From the NCBI GenBank assembly GCA_030532895.1, contig JAUNKF010000003.1, forward strand, positions 1 to 64,000: a stretch of 64,000 bases of DNA. The letters are read 5' to 3'. The translations under genes were made by a program, and so were the position numbers. Shown piece by piece: positions 8,276-18,279 of the stretch (position 1 is the stretch's first letter; each line of letters starts with the position of its first letter). This stretch comes from Lautropia sp. GTDB taxonomy: Bacteria > Pseudomonadota > Gammaproteobacteria > Burkholderiales > Burkholderiaceae_E. The notes beneath the pieces are model-generated. The model was not told where the DNA came from, did not search any database, and worked only from the letters and a program-made list of their open reading frames with translations.

Positions 8276-9127
8276 ATGGGACAGAAAATCCACCCAACCG
8301 GATTCCGGCTTGCCGTCAGTCGCAACTGGGCTTCGCGTTGGTATGCAGGAAACAAAGACTTTGCAGGCATGCTCAAAGAGGATCTTCAGGTTCGTGAGTT
8401 CCTGAAGAAGCGCCTCAAGAACGCCTCGGTCGGCCGTGTGCTGATCGAGCGTCCGGCCAAGAATGCCCGCATCACGATCTTCTCGGCCCGTCCGGGTGTC
8501 GTGATCGGCAAGAAGGGCGAGGACATCGAGCGTCTGAAGGTCGAGCTGAACAAGATGTTGGGTGTTCCGGTGCACGTCAACATCGAGGAAATCCGCAAGC
8601 CTGAGCTTGACGCTCAGCTGATCGCCGATTCCATCACCCAACAGCTGGAAAAGCGGATCATGTTCCGTCGCGCCATGAAGCGCGCGATGCAGAACGCCAT
8701 GCGCCTGGGTGCGCAGGGTATCAAGATCATGAGCGCTGGCCGTCTGAACGGTGCTGAAATCGCCCGTACCGAGTGGTATCGTGAAGGCCGTGTGCCCCTG
8801 CACACCCTGCGTGCCGATGTCGACTACGGTACGTCGGAAGCCCAGACCACCTACGGCATCATCGGTGTCAAGGTGTGGGTGTACAAAGGTGATACGCTGG
8901 GTCGCGGTGAAGCGCCGGAGGCCGCCGAGAAGGAAGCTGCCGGCAATGAACGCGAAGACCGTCGTGGTCGTCGTCCGGGTCGTCCGGGTGCTGCGCCAGG
9001 TCGTGGCCGTCGTCGTGCCGAAGGTGCGACCGAGGCTGCCGATGGCAAGGCACCGGCACGTCGTGCGCCGCGCAAGGCTGCTGCTGAAGGTGCAGAAGCC
9101 GCTGCCGAAGACAAGGGCGACAACTGA
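8276..9127 (+). CDS. rpsC: 30S ribosomal protein S3 with long C-terminal tail
   Basis: uS3 lies at the mRNA entry and has helicase activity with S4 and S5. The KH domain ([14 protein letters not shown]) and C-terminal domain ([22 protein letters not shown]) fill residues 1-205. Beyond about residue 210 there is a 70-residue tail of Arg, Gly, Ala, Pro and Glu, rich in [10 protein letters not shown]-type runs. E. coli S3 is 233 residues, this one 283. Basic tails occur in other Burkholderiales, so this is an extension of a known trend. Confidence 0.97.
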   Translation: MGQKIHPTGFRLAVSRNWASRWYAGNKDFAGMLKEDLQVREFLKKRLKNASVGRVLIERPAKNARITIFSARPGVVIGKKGEDIERLKVELNKMLGVPVHVNIEEIRKPELDAQLIADSITQQLEKRIMFRRAMKRAMQNAMRLGAQGIKIMSAGRLNGAEIARTEWYREGRVPLHTLRADVDYGTSEAQTTYGIIGVKVWVYKGDTLGRGEAPEAAEKEAAGNEREDRRGRRPGRPGAAPGRGRRRAEGATEAADGKAPARRAPRKAAAEGAEAAAEDKGDN

Positions 9128-9178
9128 TTGGTCTGCCTGCGCAGTCCGATGAGTGAATACAGCTAAGGTAGAAGAATC

Positions 9179-9595
9179 ATGTTGCAACCCTCCAGACGTA
9201 AGTACCGGAAGGAACAGAAAGGGCGTAACACGGGTCTCGCCACCCGTGGCGCCACGGTTGCCTTCGGTGAATTTGGCTTGAAAGCCACGGCGCGCGGCCG
9301 TCTGACCGCACGCCAGATCGAATCGGCTCGTCGTGCGATGACGCGTCACATCAAGCGGGGTGGTCGGATCTGGATCCGCATCTTCCCGGACAAGCCGATT
9401 TCCCAGAAACCTGCGGAAGTGCGTATGGGTAACGGTAAGGGTAATCCGGAGTTCTGGGTTGCCGAGATCCAGCCCGGCAAGGTGCTCTACGAAATGGACG
9501 GCGTGAACGAAGCGCTGGCCCGTGAAGCCTTTGCGCTGGCTGCGGCCAAACTGCCGTTGTCGACGGTTTTCGTCACCCGTCATCTTGGCGCCTGA
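9179..9595 (+). CDS. rplP: 50S ribosomal protein L16
   Basis: uL16, 138 residues, near the A site and needed for late 50S assembly. [17 protein letters not shown] and [23 protein letters not shown] are family hallmarks. It lies 51 bases after rpsC and 24 before rpmC. Confidence 0.98.
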   Translation: MLQPSRRKYRKEQKGRNTGLATRGATVAFGEFGLKATARGRLTARQIESARRAMTRHIKRGGRIWIRIFPDKPISQKPAEVRMGNGKGNPEFWVAEIQPGKVLYEMDGVNEALAREAFALAAAKLPLSTVFVTRHLGA

Positions 9596-9619
9596 CGCCT
9601 CTAAGCATCGGAGTCCCAG

Positions 9620-9817
9620 ATGAAAGCGAATGAACTGAGAACCAAAGACGCGGCAGCGCTTGAGAAGGAGCTGCTTGAGCTGCAACGCGCACACTTTGCG
9701 CTGCGCATGCAGATCGCCACGCAGCAAAACAGCAATACCGCCCAACTGAAGCGGCTGCGTCGGGATATCGCCCGTGTGCGCACCGTGATCAACGAGCAGC
9801 AGGTGGCAGCCAAATGA
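9620..9817 (+). CDS. rpmC: 50S ribosomal protein L29
   Basis: uL29, 65 residues, a two-helix protein at the tunnel exit. [27 protein letters not shown] and a final basic helix identify it. Its last bases overlap the rpsQ start (ATGA). Confidence 0.96.
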   Translation: MKANELRTKDAAALEKELLELQRAHFALRMQIATQQNSNTAQLKRLRRDIARVRTVINEQQVAAK

Positions 9818-10092
9818 ATCAGCAAGCAGCAGAGCAGCCGCGTACCAACACCCGGACGTTGACCGGCCGGGTAACCAGCAACAAGATGCAGAAGACCGTC
9901 ACCGTGCTCGTCGAGCGCAAGGTCAAGCATCCTGTCTATGGCAAGTACGTGGTGCAGTCGAAGAAGTATCACGCTCACACCGAAGAGAAGTTCAACGAGG
10001 GTGACGTGGTCGAAATCCAGGAAGGTCGTCCGGTCTCGAAGACCAAATCCTGGTATGTGTCCCGTCTGCTGACCGCCGCCAAGGTGGTCTGA
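9814..10092 (+). CDS. rpsQ: 30S ribosomal protein S17
   Basis: uS17, 92 residues, an OB-fold primary 16S rRNA binder. [32 protein letters not shown] is typical. Translation is probably coupled to rpmC through the overlap. It is the last gene of this transcript, since a strong terminator follows 37 bases later. Confidence 0.97.
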   Translation: MNQQAAEQPRTNTRTLTGRVTSNKMQKTVTVLVERKVKHPVYGKYVVQSKKYHAHTEEKFNEGDVVEIQEGRPVSKTKSWYVSRLLTAAKVV

Positions 10093-10128
10093 TCGGTCAG
10101 ACACGGCCAGGTTCCATGCCTGGCACCC

Positions 10129-10154
10129 AAAAACCCGGCTTCGGCCGGGTTTTT
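10129..10154 (+). terminator. Intrinsic terminator after rpsQ (UUCG loop)
   Basis: AAAAACCCGGC (10129-10139) and GCCGGGTTTTT (10144-10154) form an 11-pair stem closed by a TTCG tetraloop. Being A-rich before and T-rich after, it can act in both directions. It divides the S10-type and spc-type transcripts. Confidence 0.92.
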
Positions 10155-10519
10155 GCATGTTGGGGGCCGTGCTCGCGGGCGTCGTGCTTGCAGGGCATGC
10201 CCAGGTCATCAAGAAATTTCTCACGGGCCCCTTGCGGCACTGCAAGATATCGCCCTATAATCGACCTCTTACCGCAGGTGCTGGGTTTTACAGCGTGTGC
10301 GGCAAGATCAAGTCAGGTGTCCGGCGGCTGTAAGGCCGGGTGGCTGGCGCGGTTCGATCAGGCTTTCCGTTTCTCGGGGCGCTCTTCGTCGGGCCGTTTC
10401 AATGAATTCAATCCGATCGGCATCCTCGATGTCGGTCAACGGAACCAAGACTGTTCCTTTTCGCACCGGGTTTCGGGGCAAAGGGTTCAAGTTGGGCAAG
10501 AAATCGTCAGGATATTGCA
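10155..10519 (+). other. Long non-coding leader before rplN
   Basis: About 365 bases between the rpsQ terminator and rplN hold no convincing gene; open frames here have no ribosome-binding site and no family resemblance. The first part holds the rplN promoter, and the remaining roughly 250 bases would be an unusually long 5' untranslated leader. Confidence 0.5.
10232..10261 (+). promoter_or_regulatory. Sigma-70 promoter for rplN (spc) operon
   Basis: TTGCGG (10232-10237), an 18-base spacer and TATAAT (10256-10261) lie downstream of the rpsQ terminator and upstream of rplN, where a new promoter is required. Confidence 0.7.
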
Positions 10520-10888
10520 ATGATTCAGATGCAGTCGACGCTGAGCGTCGCCGATAACACGGGTGCGCGCGAAGTCATGTGTATCAAGGTGCTCGGTGGC
10601 AGCAAGCGCCGCTATGCGGGGATCGGTGACATCATCAAGGTCTCGGTGAAAGAGGCGCAGCCGCGTGGTCGTGTCAAAAAGGGCGAGATCTACAACGCCG
10701 TCGTCGTCCGTACTGCCAAAGGCGTGCGTCGTCCAGACGGTTCGCTGCTGCGCTTCGATGGCAACGCTGCCGTGTTGTTGAACGCCAAGCTGGAGCCGAT
10801 CGGCACGCGTATCTTCGGGCCGGTGACTCGTGAGCTGCGTACCGAGCGCTTCATGAAGATCGTCTCGCTGGCACCAGAAGTGCTTTGA
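10520..10888 (+). CDS. rplN: 50S ribosomal protein L14
   Basis: uL14, 122 residues, at the subunit interface (bridges B5/B8) and the target of the silencing factor Rsf[21 protein letters not shown] and the end [12 protein letters not shown] are diagnostic. First gene of the second major ribosomal transcript. Confidence 0.98.
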   Translation: MIQMQSTLSVADNTGAREVMCIKVLGGSKRRYAGIGDIIKVSVKEAQPRGRVKKGEIYNAVVVRTAKGVRRPDGSLLRFDGNAAVLLNAKLEPIGTRIFGPVTRELRTERFMKIVSLAPEVL

Positions 10889-10931
10889 GTCTGCCGATCA
10901 ACACAGGATTCAAGCCGAGGGCTGTTTAACC

Positions 10932-11252
10932 ATGATGCAAAAGATTCGTAAGGGCGATGAAGTGATTGTCATCGCTGGACGCGACAAAGGTAAGCGTGGC
11001 ACTGTGTCGCAGCGCGTCGATGACCGGCTTCTGCTGGTCGATGGCGTGAATGTGGTCAAGAAGCACGTCAAGCCGAACCCGATGCGCGGTATCCCTGGTG
11101 GGATTGTGGACAAGTCGATGCCTATCGATCAGTCCAATGTGATGGTGTTCAATCCGGCATCCGGCAAGGGTGATCGGGTTGGTTTCAAGGTTCTTGAGGA
11201 TGGTCGCAAAGTTCGTGTCTTCAAGTCGAACGGAGAGCAGCTGAATCCCTGA
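10932..11252 (+). CDS. rplX: 50S ribosomal protein L24
   Basis: uL24, 106 residues, an assembly initiator for the 50S subunit. The KOW motif ([19 protein letters not shown], about residues 7-25) and [10 protein letters not shown] are visible. A second ATG three bases in is an equally possible start. Confidence 0.97.
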   Translation: MMQKIRKGDEVIVIAGRDKGKRGTVSQRVDDRLLLVDGVNVVKKHVKPNPMRGIPGGIVDKSMPIDQSNVMVFNPASGKGDRVGFKVLEDGRKVRVFKSNGEQLNP

Positions 11253-11291
11253 TTCCAGTGGGAACCAGGAGCAGCTTAAAAGGAAACATCG

Positions 11292-11831
11292 ATGGCACGT
11301 CTCTTAGATACCTATCGTGACAAGCTCGCCCCCGAGCTGATGAAGCGATTCGGCTACAAGTCCGAGATGGAAGTGCCGCGTATCACCAAGATCACGCTGA
11401 ACATGGGCGTGGGTGAAGCGGTTGCTGACAAAAAGATCATGGAAAACGCAGTGGCTGATCTGGCCAAGATTGCCGGTCAGAAGCCGGTGGTCACGAAGGC
11501 CCGCAAGGCCATTGCCGGTTTCAAGATCCGTGAAGGCTATCCGATCGGTTGCATGGTCACGCTGCGCGGCGTTCGGATGTACGAATTTCTGGATCGTCTG
11601 ATCACGGTGGCACTGCCCCGTGTTCGTGACTTCCGTGGTGTGTCGGCCCGTTCCTTCGACGGACGTGGCAACTACAACTTCGGTGTCAAGGAACAGATCA
11701 TGTTCCCCGAGATCGAGTATGACAAGGTTGATGCACTGCGTGGTCTGAACATCAGCATCACGACGACCGCAAAAACTGACGAGGAAGCCAAGGCACTTCT
11801 GTCGGCCTTCCGGTTTCCGTTCCGCAACTGA
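11292..11831 (+). CDS. rplE: 50S ribosomal protein L5
   Basis: uL5, 179 residues, binds 5S rRNA and touches P-site t[40 protein letters not shown] and [10 protein letters not shown] match the family over its full length. Confidence 0.98.
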   Translation: MARLLDTYRDKLAPELMKRFGYKSEMEVPRITKITLNMGVGEAVADKKIMENAVADLAKIAGQKPVVTKARKAIAGFKIREGYPIGCMVTLRGVRMYEFLDRLITVALPRVRDFRGVSARSFDGRGNYNFGVKEQIMFPEIEYDKVDALRGLNISITTTAKTDEEAKALLSAFRFPFRN

Positions 11832-11881
11832 GGTTGGCTGGCTGTTGCCGCAAACCGCAGCCAACCTCCAGGGGTGATTGA

Positions 11882-12187
11882 ATGGCAAAGGTATCCATGA
11901 TCGAGCGCGAGAAAAAGCGCGAAGCACTGGTCAAGAAGTACGCCGCCAAGCGCGCCGCACTTCAGGCCATCATCGACGATCAGTCCAAATCTGACGAGGA
12001 GCGTTATCAGGCGCGTCTCGCCATCCAGAAGCAACCGCGTGCAGCAAGTCCGACGCGTCTGCGCAAGCGCTGTGCCCTGACCGGGCGTCCGCGCGGCGTG
12101 TTCCGCAAGTTCGGGCTGGGTCGTAACAAACTGCGTGAATACGCCATGCGGGGAGAAATCCCTGGTTTGACCAAGGCCAGCTGGTAA
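11882..12187 (+). CDS. rpsN: 30S ribosomal protein S14 (zinc-free form)
   Basis: uS14, 101 residues, the long form that lacks the CxxC zinc ribbon; the tail [26 protein letters not shown] holds only one cysteine. It sits in the 30S head between rplE and rpsH, as usual. Confidence 0.97.
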   Translation: MAKVSMIEREKKREALVKKYAAKRAALQAIIDDQSKSDEERYQARLAIQKQPRAASPTRLRKRCALTGRPRGVFRKFGLGRNKLREYAMRGEIPGLTKASW

Positions 12188-12279
12188 TTGCGTCGGAGTA
12201 TTGAAGTGATCAACGTTGAATCGAATAAGGCACAGGCCGGCGTGAAGCTGGTGTTGGCCTGCTACGGGAGCGACCATCA

Positions 12280-12675
12280 ATGAGCATGAGCGATCCGATC
12301 GCCGACATGTTCACGCGGATTCGTAACGCGCAGCGTGTCGAGAAAGAATCTGTCGTGATTCCGTCATCGAAACTCAAGGTGGCTATTGCCCGCGTCTTGC
12401 AAGACGAAGGTTACATCGACGGTTTTGAAGTTGAAGAGAACAACGGCAAGCCGTTGTTGAAAGTGGCGTTGAAGTATTACGCCGGCCGGCCCGTCATCGA
12501 GCGCCTGGAGCGCGTGTCCCGTCCGGGTCTGCGCATCTACAAGGCTCGTAACGACCTGCCTCAGGTGATGAACGGCCTGGGTGTTGCCATCATCACCACG
12601 TCCAAAGGCGTGATGACCGATCGCAAGGCTCGCCAGACCGGTATCGGCGGCGAAGTGCTCGGTTACGTCGCTTAA
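12280..12675 (+). CDS. rpsH: 30S ribosomal protein S8
   Basis: uS8, 131 residues, central-domain binder and in E. coli the translational repressor of the spc operon. [16 protein letters not shown] and the C-terminal [21 protein letters not shown] are diagnostic. The 92-base gap before it contains a CAGGCC/GGCCTG hairpin (12233-12261). Confidence 0.98.
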   Translation: MSMSDPIADMFTRIRNAQRVEKESVVIPSSKLKVAIARVLQDEGYIDGFEVEENNGKPLLKVALKYYAGRPVIERLERVSRPGLRIYKARNDLPQVMNGLGVAIITTSKGVMTDRKARQTGIGGEVLGYVA

Positions 12676-12687
12676 GGAGGCCAGAGA

Positions 12688-13221
12688 ATGTCACGTATCG
12701 GAAAAATGCCGATTCCCGTGCCGAAGGGTGCGGATATCACGCTGGCCAATGACACCATCACGGTCAAGGGACCGCTGGGTACGCTGGTACAAAGCATCAA
12801 CCCGCTGGCCCGCATCGCCCGCGAAGGCGATGAGCTCTTGGTGTCGCCTGCCGACGAGTCTGCTGCAGCCAATGCCATGTCGGGCACGCTGCGCGCACTG
12901 GTGGCCAACATGGTGCATGGCGTCACCCAGGGTTTCGAGCGTCGTCTGACGCTGGTTGGCGTGGGTTTTCGTGCCCAGGTGCAAGGCAATGCCCTGAACC
13001 TGTCGCTGGGCTTTTCCCATCCAGTCGTGCATCAGCTGCCCGAAGGTGTGAAGGCCGAAACCCCCAGCCAGACCGAAATCGTGCTGAAGGGTGCAGACAA
13101 GCAGAAGGTTGGTCAAGTGGCTGCCAACGTCCGCGCATATCGTCCGCCTGAGCCGTACAAGGGCAAGGGCGTCCGTTATTCGGACGAGAAGGTCACGTTG
13201 AAGGAAACCAAGAAGAAGTGA
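12688..13221 (+). CDS. rplF: 50S ribosomal protein L6
   Basis: uL6, 177 residues, a duplicated-fold protein near the factor-binding site. [17 protein letters not shown] and [16 protein letters not shown] are the family ends. Twelve bases after rpsH with AGGAGG just before the start. Confidence 0.98.
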   Translation: MSRIGKMPIPVPKGADITLANDTITVKGPLGTLVQSINPLARIAREGDELLVSPADESAAANAMSGTLRALVANMVHGVTQGFERRLTLVGVGFRAQVQGNALNLSLGFSHPVVHQLPEGVKAETPSQTEIVLKGADKQKVGQVAANVRAYRPPEPYKGKGVRYSDEKVTLKETKKK

Positions 13222-13307
13222 GGCACGGATTCCGGTGATGCGTTGGTTGGAGGGTTGGCGGTTTCGCCTACTCGACCTGGCGAGTCGCCGGAGTGCAAGG
13301 AACAGAC

Positions 13308-13679
13308 ATGGCATTTGACAAAAAGGCAGCGCGACTGCGTCGGTCGCGGCAGACGCGGCACAAGATCAACGAGTTGCTCGTCAACCGTCTGGCCGTATTC
13401 CGCAGTAACGCGCATATCTATGCCAACATCCTGTCGCCGGAAGGTGATCGGGTGCTGGTCTCGGCGTCCACCGTCGAAGCCGATGTTTGCGCAGCACTGG
13501 CCGGAAAGAGCGGGCTGGGTGGCAATACCGCCGCCGCTGCGCTGGTTGGCAAGCGTGTGGCAGAGAAAGCATTGAAAGCCGGTATCGAATCGGTCGCCTT
13601 CGACCGTTCTGGCTATCGCTATCACGGACGGGTCCGCGCGCTGGCTGAAGCCGCACGCGAGGCTGGACTGAAGTTCTGA
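13308..13679 (+). CDS. rplR: 50S ribosomal protein L18
   Basis: uL18, 123 residues, binds 5S rRNA with L5. ATG 13308 ([12 protein letters not shown]) is taken because AAGGA lies seven bases upstream; an in-frame ATG 15 bases earlier is less likely. [26 protein letters not shown] is the typical end. The 86-base gap before it has a short hairpin. Confidence 0.96.
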   Translation: MAFDKKAARLRRSRQTRHKINELLVNRLAVFRSNAHIYANILSPEGDRVLVSASTVEADVCAALAGKSGLGGNTAAAALVGKRVAEKALKAGIESVAFDRSGYRYHGRVRALAEAAREAGLKF

Positions 13680-13692
13680 GGACGGAAAACGA

Positions 13693-14220
13693 ATGGCAAA
13701 GGTTCAGGCACGTGGCCCTCAGCGTGGGGCCGATGAGCGTGATGACGGTCTGAAGGAAAAGATGATCGGCATCAACCGCGTCACCAAGGTTGTGAAAGGT
13801 GGCCGGATTCTGGGCTTCGCGGCCCTGGTGGTGGTTGGTGACGGCGATGGCCGCGTCGGCATGGGCAAGGGCAAGGCGCGTGAAGTGCCGGTGGCCGTGC
13901 AGAAAGCCATGGATGAGGCCCGTCGCAAGCTGTTCAAGGTGCCTCTGAAGAGCGGCACGGTTCCTCACGTGGTCGAAGGTCGTCACGGCGCTTCGCGGGT
14001 GTATATCGCCCCGGCTGCAGAAGGTACCGGTGTGATCGCAGGTGGCCCCATGCGCGCCGTGTTCGATGTGATGGGTGTCACCAACGTGGTGGCCAAGAGC
14101 CACGGCTCCAGCAACCCCTACAACATGGTTCGCGCCACGCTGGACGCTTTCCGTAATTTGTCGACCCCGGCCGAAATCGCTGCCAAGCGTGGCAAGACGG
14201 TCGAGGAAATCTTGGGTTGA
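13693..14220 (+). CDS. rpsE: 30S ribosomal protein S5
   Basis: uS5, 175 residues, affects decoding accuracy and mRNA unwinding. The double-stranded RNA-binding region ([34 protein letters not shown]) and the [14 protein letters not shown] segment are intact. Confidence 0.98.
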   Translation: MAKVQARGPQRGADERDDGLKEKMIGINRVTKVVKGGRILGFAALVVVGDGDGRVGMGKGKAREVPVAVQKAMDEARRKLFKVPLKSGTVPHVVEGRHGASRVYIAPAAEGTGVIAGGPMRAVFDVMGVTNVVAKSHGSSNPYNMVRATLDAFRNLSTPAEIAAKRGKTVEEILG

Positions 14221-14266
14221 GGTCTGAACGCCGCGTGCGGTCGGACACTCAGTCTGGAGAGACTTG

Positions 14267-14458
14267 ATGAGCAACGAACAGAAAAAGACGGTCAAAGTGA
14301 AACTGGTCAAAAGCCCCAGCCGGACGGTAGGCGGGCATCGTGACACGGTTCTCGGCCTTGGCCTGAAGCGAATGAATCAGGTTCGCGAATTGGAAGACAC
14401 GCCGGCTGTGCGTGGCATGATCACCAAGGTGGCGTACTTGGTCAAAGTGGTGGATTGA
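14267..14458 (+). CDS. rpmD: 50S ribosomal protein L30
   Basis: uL30, 63 residues from ATG 14267 (GGAGAG just upstream; TTG 14264 also open). [27 protein letters not shown] is the family core. It ends one base before rplO. Confidence 0.95.
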   Translation: MSNEQKKTVKVKLVKSPSRTVGGHRDTVLGLGLKRMNQVRELEDTPAVRGMITKVAYLVKVVD

Positions 14459-14459
14459 T

Positions 14460-14924
14460 ATGCGACTGAATGATTTGAAACCCGCGGAAGGCTCGAAGCA
14501 CGCATCCAAGCGTGTTGGTCGGGGTATCGGTTCCGGTCTGGGCAAAACCGGTGGCCGCGGTCACAAGGGTCAGAAATCCCGTTCGGGTGGTTTCCACAAG
14601 GTGGGCTTTGAAGGCGGTCAGATGCCATTGCAGCGTCGTCTGCCCAAGCGCGGCTTCAAGTCGCTGCAGGCTGGTCGCGTGGCTGAAGTCCGTCTGTCCG
14701 ATCTGGAACGTCTGGCAGCTGAAACGGCCGACATCGATCTGTCCGTGCTGAAGAAGGCCGGCATCGTGTCTCAGCTGGCCTTGTCCGCCAAGGTCATCCT
14801 GTCCGGTGAGATCTCGCGCAAGGTGCAACTGGTTGGCGTTGGCGCCACCAAGGGCGCTCGCGAAGCCATCGAGAAGGCAGGTGGCAGCGTGCAAGCTCCG
14901 GTAACGGCTGAAGCCGCAGCCTGA
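14460..14924 (+). CDS. rplO: 50S ribosomal protein L15
   Basis: uL15, 154 residues, late assembly protein. The basic glycine-rich N-terminus ([25 protein letters not shown]) and [18 protein letters not shown] are diagnostic. secY starts one base after its stop. Confidence 0.97.
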   Translation: MRLNDLKPAEGSKHASKRVGRGIGSGLGKTGGRGHKGQKSRSGGFHKVGFEGGQMPLQRRLPKRGFKSLQAGRVAEVRLSDLERLAAETADIDLSVLKKAGIVSQLALSAKVILSGEISRKVQLVGVGATKGAREAIEKAGGSVQAPVTAEAAA

Positions 14925-14925
14925 T

Positions 14926-16266
14926 ATGGCCACGCAAACGTCAGTGCAAGCACGTGGCGCGAACAAGTACGGCGATCTGAAGCGCCGTCTTGTGTTCCTG
15001 CTGCTTGCACTCGTGGTGTTCCGTATCGGTACTCACATTCCCGTTCCAGGCATCAATCCGGATGCAATGGCCGAACTGTTCAGTAGCCAGGAAGGTGGCG
15101 TGCTGGGCTTGTTCAACCTGTTCTCCGGTGGCGCCTTGGAGCGTTTTTCCGTCTTTGCGCTGGGGATCATGCCGTATATTTCGGCGTCGATCATCATGCA
15201 GCTGCTGACGGTCGTCGTTCCTTCGCTTGAGCAGATCAAGAAAGAGGGGGAGGCCGGGCGTCGCACGATCACGAAGTACACACGCTGGTTCACGCTGGCT
15301 TTGGCCACGTTTCAGGCGTTGGGCATTTCGGTGGCGCTGGAGTCCCAAGGGCAACTCGTGACCGATCCTGGACTGATGTTCCGCGTCGTGGCGGTCATCT
15401 CGCTCGTGACGGGCACGATGTTCCTGATGTGGCTGGGCGAGCAGATTACCGAGCGCGGTCTGGGTAACGGCATTTCGCTGATCATCTTTGCGGGTATCGT
15501 CTCCGGCTTGCCGGGGGCCATCAGCGGGATGGGTTCGCTGATCAGCAGCGGGAACATGAACCCGGTCGCCGGTCTGATCATTCTTGCATTGATCATTCTG
15601 GTCACGGCTTTCGTGGTGTTCGTCGAGCGGGGTCAGCGCAAGATCACGATCAACTATGCCAAACGTCAGGTCGGCAACAAGATCTATCAGGGACAGACGT
15701 CGTTCCTGCCGCTGAAGCTGAACATGGCCGGGGTGATCCCGCCCATCTTCGCCAGCTCGATCATCCTGTTTCCGGCTACCGTGGCGCAGTGGTTCACCTC
15801 GGGCGACAGTGAGAATGTCGTCGTTCGGGGATTGCGTGATCTGGCGGCCACCTTGTCGCCAGGCCAGCCGGTCTATATGATCCTGTACGCCGTGGCGATC
15901 ATCTTCTTCTGTTTCTTCTACACGGCTTTGCAGTACAACAGCCGGGATACGGCAGAAAACCTGAAGAAGAGTGGTGCGATGCTGCCGGGCATTCGTCCGG
16001 GCGAGCAAACGGCCAAGTACATCGATCGGGTCTTGACCCGGTTGACGGCGGTTGGCGCGGTTTACATCACGCTGGTGTGTCTGTTGCCCGAGTTTCTGAT
16101 TCTGGAGTGGAACGTGCCGTTCTACTTCGGCGGCACCTCACTGCTGATCATCGTGGTCGTCACGATGGACTTCATGGCTCAGGTACAAACGCACCTGATG
16201 TCGAACCAGTATGAGAGCCTGTTGAAGAAGGCGAACTTTAAGGGAATGGGTGCGCCGGGTCGTTGA
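14926..16266 (+). CDS. secY: Preprotein translocase subunit SecY
   Basis: Inner-membrane channel protein of the Sec translocon, 446 residues with ten predicted membrane helices. [45 protein letters not shown] and the tail [14 protein letters not shown] are family marks. It is translationally linked to rplO, the standard spc operon position. Confidence 0.98.
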   Translation: MATQTSVQARGANKYGDLKRRLVFLLLALVVFRIGTHIPVPGINPDAMAELFSSQEGGVLGLFNLFSGGALERFSVFALGIMPYISASIIMQLLTVVVPSLEQIKKEGEAGRRTITKYTRWFTLALATFQALGISVALESQGQLVTDPGLMFRVVAVISLVTGTMFLMWLGEQITERGLGNGISLIIFAGIVSGLPGAISGMGSLISSGNMNPVAGLIILALIILVTAFVVFVERGQRKITINYAKRQVGNKIYQGQTSFLPLKLNMAGVIPPIFASSIILFPATVAQWFTSGDSENVVVRGLRDLAATLSPGQPVYMILYAVAIIFFCFFYTALQYNSRDTAENLKKSGAMLPGIRPGEQTAKYIDRVLTRLTAVGAVYITLVCLLPEFLILEWNVPFYFGGTSLLIIVVVTMDFMAQVQTHLMSNQYESLLKKANFKGMGAPGR

Positions 16267-16289
16267 TCCCGCCACACGTACAGGAAACT

Positions 16290-16508
16290 ATGTCGAAGGA
16301 AGATGTCATCCAGATGCAGGGCGAGGTGTTGGAGAACCTTCCCAACGCCACGTTCCGGGTCAAACTGGAGAATGGGCATGTGGTACTCGGCCATATTTCC
16401 GGGAAAATGCGGATGCACTACATCCGCATCCTGCCTGGGGACAAGGTCACGGTTGAACTGACACCGTATGATCTCTCCAGGGCGCGTATCGTCTTTCGCG
16501 CGAAATAA
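16290..16508 (+). CDS. infA: Translation initiation factor IF-1
   Basis: 72 residues, the same length as E. coli IF-1, an OB-fold protein that blocks the A site during initiation. [24 protein letters not shown] and [11 protein letters not shown]-type end are present. ATG 16290 is used with AGGA upstream; the frame is open further back into secY. Confidence 0.96.
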   Translation: MSKEDVIQMQGEVLENLPNATFRVKLENGHVVLGHISGKMRMHYIRILPGDKVTVELTPYDLSRARIVFRAK

Positions 16509-16600
16509 GGCGGAGATGGTTGAGCCGTGGCGTCCACTGCGGCTGTTATTGAGTTTGAATGGTGCGGGCGATGCCCGTTCAGGTTAGCAAGGGACAGATC

Positions 16601-16714
16601 ATGAAAGTCATGGCCAGTGTCAAGAAGATGTGCCGGTACTGCAAAATCATCAAACGGAATGGAGTTGTCCGCGTTATTTGTGTCGATCCTCGGCACAAGC
16701 AGCGTCAGGGTTGA
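16601..16714 (+). CDS. rpmJ: 50S ribosomal protein L36
   Basis: A 37-residue protein, too short for most gene callers. It begins [20 protein letters not shown] and ends [13 protein letters not shown]. The zinc ligands of the C+ form are all there: Cys11, Cys14, Cys27 and His32. Gene order infA-rpmJ-rpsM is standard. Confidence 0.96.
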   Translation: MKVMASVKKMCRYCKIIKRNGVVRVICVDPRHKQRQG

Positions 16715-16730
16715 GAGAGGAATCTGAAAG

Positions 16731-17096
16731 ATGGCACGTATTGCTGGAGTCAACGTTCCAGATCGTCAGCACACCGTCATTGGTTTGACGGCGATTTACG
16801 GTATCGGCCGCGCTCGCGCCAAGGCGATCTGCGAAGCCGTGGGTATCGAACCGTCGAAGAAAGTGCGCGATCTGAATGACGCCGAAATGGAACGGATCCG
16901 TGAACAGATCGGTCAGTTCGTCGTGGAAGGCGATCTGCGTCGTGAAGTCTCGATGTCGATCAAGCGACTGATGGATCTGGGTTGTTATCGTGGGCTGCGT
17001 CATCGTCGCGGCCTGCCGGTTCGTGGTCAACGTACCCGCACCAACGCCCGTACCCGTAAAGGGCCGAGCAAAGCCGGTGTTGCACTGAAGAAGTAA
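16731..17096 (+). CDS. rpsM: 30S ribosomal protein S13
   Basis: uS13, 121 residues, head protein forming bridge B1 and touching P-site t[29 protein letters not shown] and the basic tail [16 protein letters not shown] identify it. First gene of the alpha-operon part (rpsM-rpsK-rpsD-rpoA-rplQ). Confidence 0.98.
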   Translation: MARIAGVNVPDRQHTVIGLTAIYGIGRARAKAICEAVGIEPSKKVRDLNDAEMERIREQIGQFVVEGDLRREVSMSIKRLMDLGCYRGLRHRRGLPVRGQRTRTNARTRKGPSKAGVALKK

Positions 17097-17113
17097 TTGG
17101 AGCCTGAGCCAAG

Positions 17114-17527
17114 ATGGCAAGAAACCCCACATCACAGCAGGTTGCCGCTGCGCAGCGCGCCCGCAAGAGAGTCAAGAAGAACGTTTCCGACGGCATCGCG
17201 CACGTCCACGCGTCCTTCAACAACACGATCATCACCATCACCGACCGTCAGGGCAACACGCTGTCCTGGGCGACTTCGGGTGGTGCTGGTTTCCGTGGTT
17301 CGCGCAAATCGACGCCGTTCGCGGCTCAGGTGGCTGCCGAAGCCGCTGGCCGGATCGCTGTCGAGTACGGCATCAAGAACCTCGACGTGCGGATCAAGGG
17401 GCCTGGCCCCGGCCGCGACTCCTCGGTTCGCGCCCTGAACGCGTTGGGCATTAAAATCCTGTCCATCTCCGACGTGACGCCTGTGCCGCACAACGGCTGC
17501 CGTCCGCCGAAGAAGCGTCGTATCTGA
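17114..17527 (+). CDS. rpsK: 30S ribosomal protein S11
   Basis: uS11, 137 residues, platform protein. [21 protein letters not shown] and the end [13 protein letters not shown]-type (here [14 protein letters not shown]) are unmistakable. The 17-base gap to rpsM contrasts with 101 structured bases before rpsD. Confidence 0.98.
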   Translation: MARNPTSQQVAAAQRARKRVKKNVSDGIAHVHASFNNTIITITDRQGNTLSWATSGGAGFRGSRKSTPFAAQVAAEAAGRIAVEYGIKNLDVRIKGPGPGRDSSVRALNALGIKILSISDVTPVPHNGCRPPKKRRI

Positions 17528-17551
17528 TCCCCGTCGATTGAAGACCACCTT

Positions 17552-17588
17552 GTTCGTTTGCACGCCAGCCCGGCCACTGCAAACGGAC
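17552..17588 (+). promoter_or_regulatory. Hairpin in rpsK-rpsD intercistronic leader
   Basis: GTTCGTTTGCA (17552-17562) pairs with TGCAAACGGAC (17578-17588) over 11 positions with one G-U, loop 15 bases. A smaller CGGC-AAGA-GCCG hairpin follows before the AAAGGAA of rpsD. S4 is the alpha-operon repressor in E. coli, acting upstream of rpsM; a similar role here is only a hypothesis. Confidence 0.45.
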
Positions 17589-17628
17589 TAACCGCGGCAA
17601 GAGCCGTGTAGCAACAAAGGAACGTAAA

Positions 17629-18252
17629 GTGGCACGTTATACCGGCCCAAAGGCGAAATTGTCTCGCCGTGAAGGCACCGATCTCTTCCTGAAGAGCGCT
17701 CGCCGCTCTCTCGACTCCAAATCCAAGGCAGACACCAAGCCGGGTCAGCATGGTCGCACCAGCGGTCAGCGTACCAGTGACTATGGTCTGCAGCTGCGTG
17801 AAAAGCAGAAGGTCAAGCGCATGTACGGCGTGCTGGAGCGCCAGTTCCGTCGTTATTTTGCTGAAGCCTCGCGCCGTCGTGGCAACACCGGTGAGCTGCT
17901 GCTCTCCCTGCTCGAATCCCGTCTGGACAATGTGGTCTATCGCATGGGTCTGGGTTCCACCCGTGCCGAAGCCCGACAGCTGGTGTCGCACCGCTCGATC
18001 ATGGTCAACGGCCAGGTCGTCAACGTGCCGTCGGCCAATGTCAAGCCCGGTGACGTGATCTCGGTGAAGGAAGCCTCCAAAAAGCAGGCTCGTATCATCG
18101 ACGCGTTGAATCTGGCCGAGCAGCATGGTTTCCCGTCGTGGGTCTCGGTGGACAAGAACAAGATGGAAGGCACGTTCAAATCGTTGCCGGAGCGTGCTGA
18201 AATCGCCGCTGACATCAATGAAAGCCTGATCGTCGAGTTGTACTCGCGCTAA
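17629..18252 (+). CDS. rpsD: 30S ribosomal protein S4
   Basis: uS4, 207 residues with a GTG start, supported by AAAGGAA upstream. Primary 16S binder and assembly initiator. The S4 RNA-binding domain ([27 protein letters not shown], about residues 95-125) is intact, but this form has no N-terminal zinc cysteines. Confidence 0.97.
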   Translation: MARYTGPKAKLSRREGTDLFLKSARRSLDSKSKADTKPGQHGRTSGQRTSDYGLQLREKQKVKRMYGVLERQFRRYFAEASRRRGNTGELLLSLLESRLDNVVYRMGLGSTRAEARQLVSHRSIMVNGQVVNVPSANVKPGDVISVKEASKKQARIIDALNLAEQHGFPSWVSVDKNKMEGTFKSLPERAEIAADINESLIVELYSR

Positions 18253-18279
18253 TCACGGCTTAAATGAGGTAAGTCCAAT

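Noticed and set aside
7889-9745. Very long open frame on the minus strand opposite rplV, rpsC, rplP
   Set aside because: Composition is that of an antisense shadow of biased ribosomal codons; no ribosome-binding site or family likeness. Similar long shadows lie opposite pilQ (30576-32855) and the ABC genes (44892-46556).
10116-10557. Overlapping open frames in the rplN leader
   Set aside because: They cross the rpsQ terminator or the rplN promoter, lack a Shine-Dalgarno and show no recognisable protein pattern.
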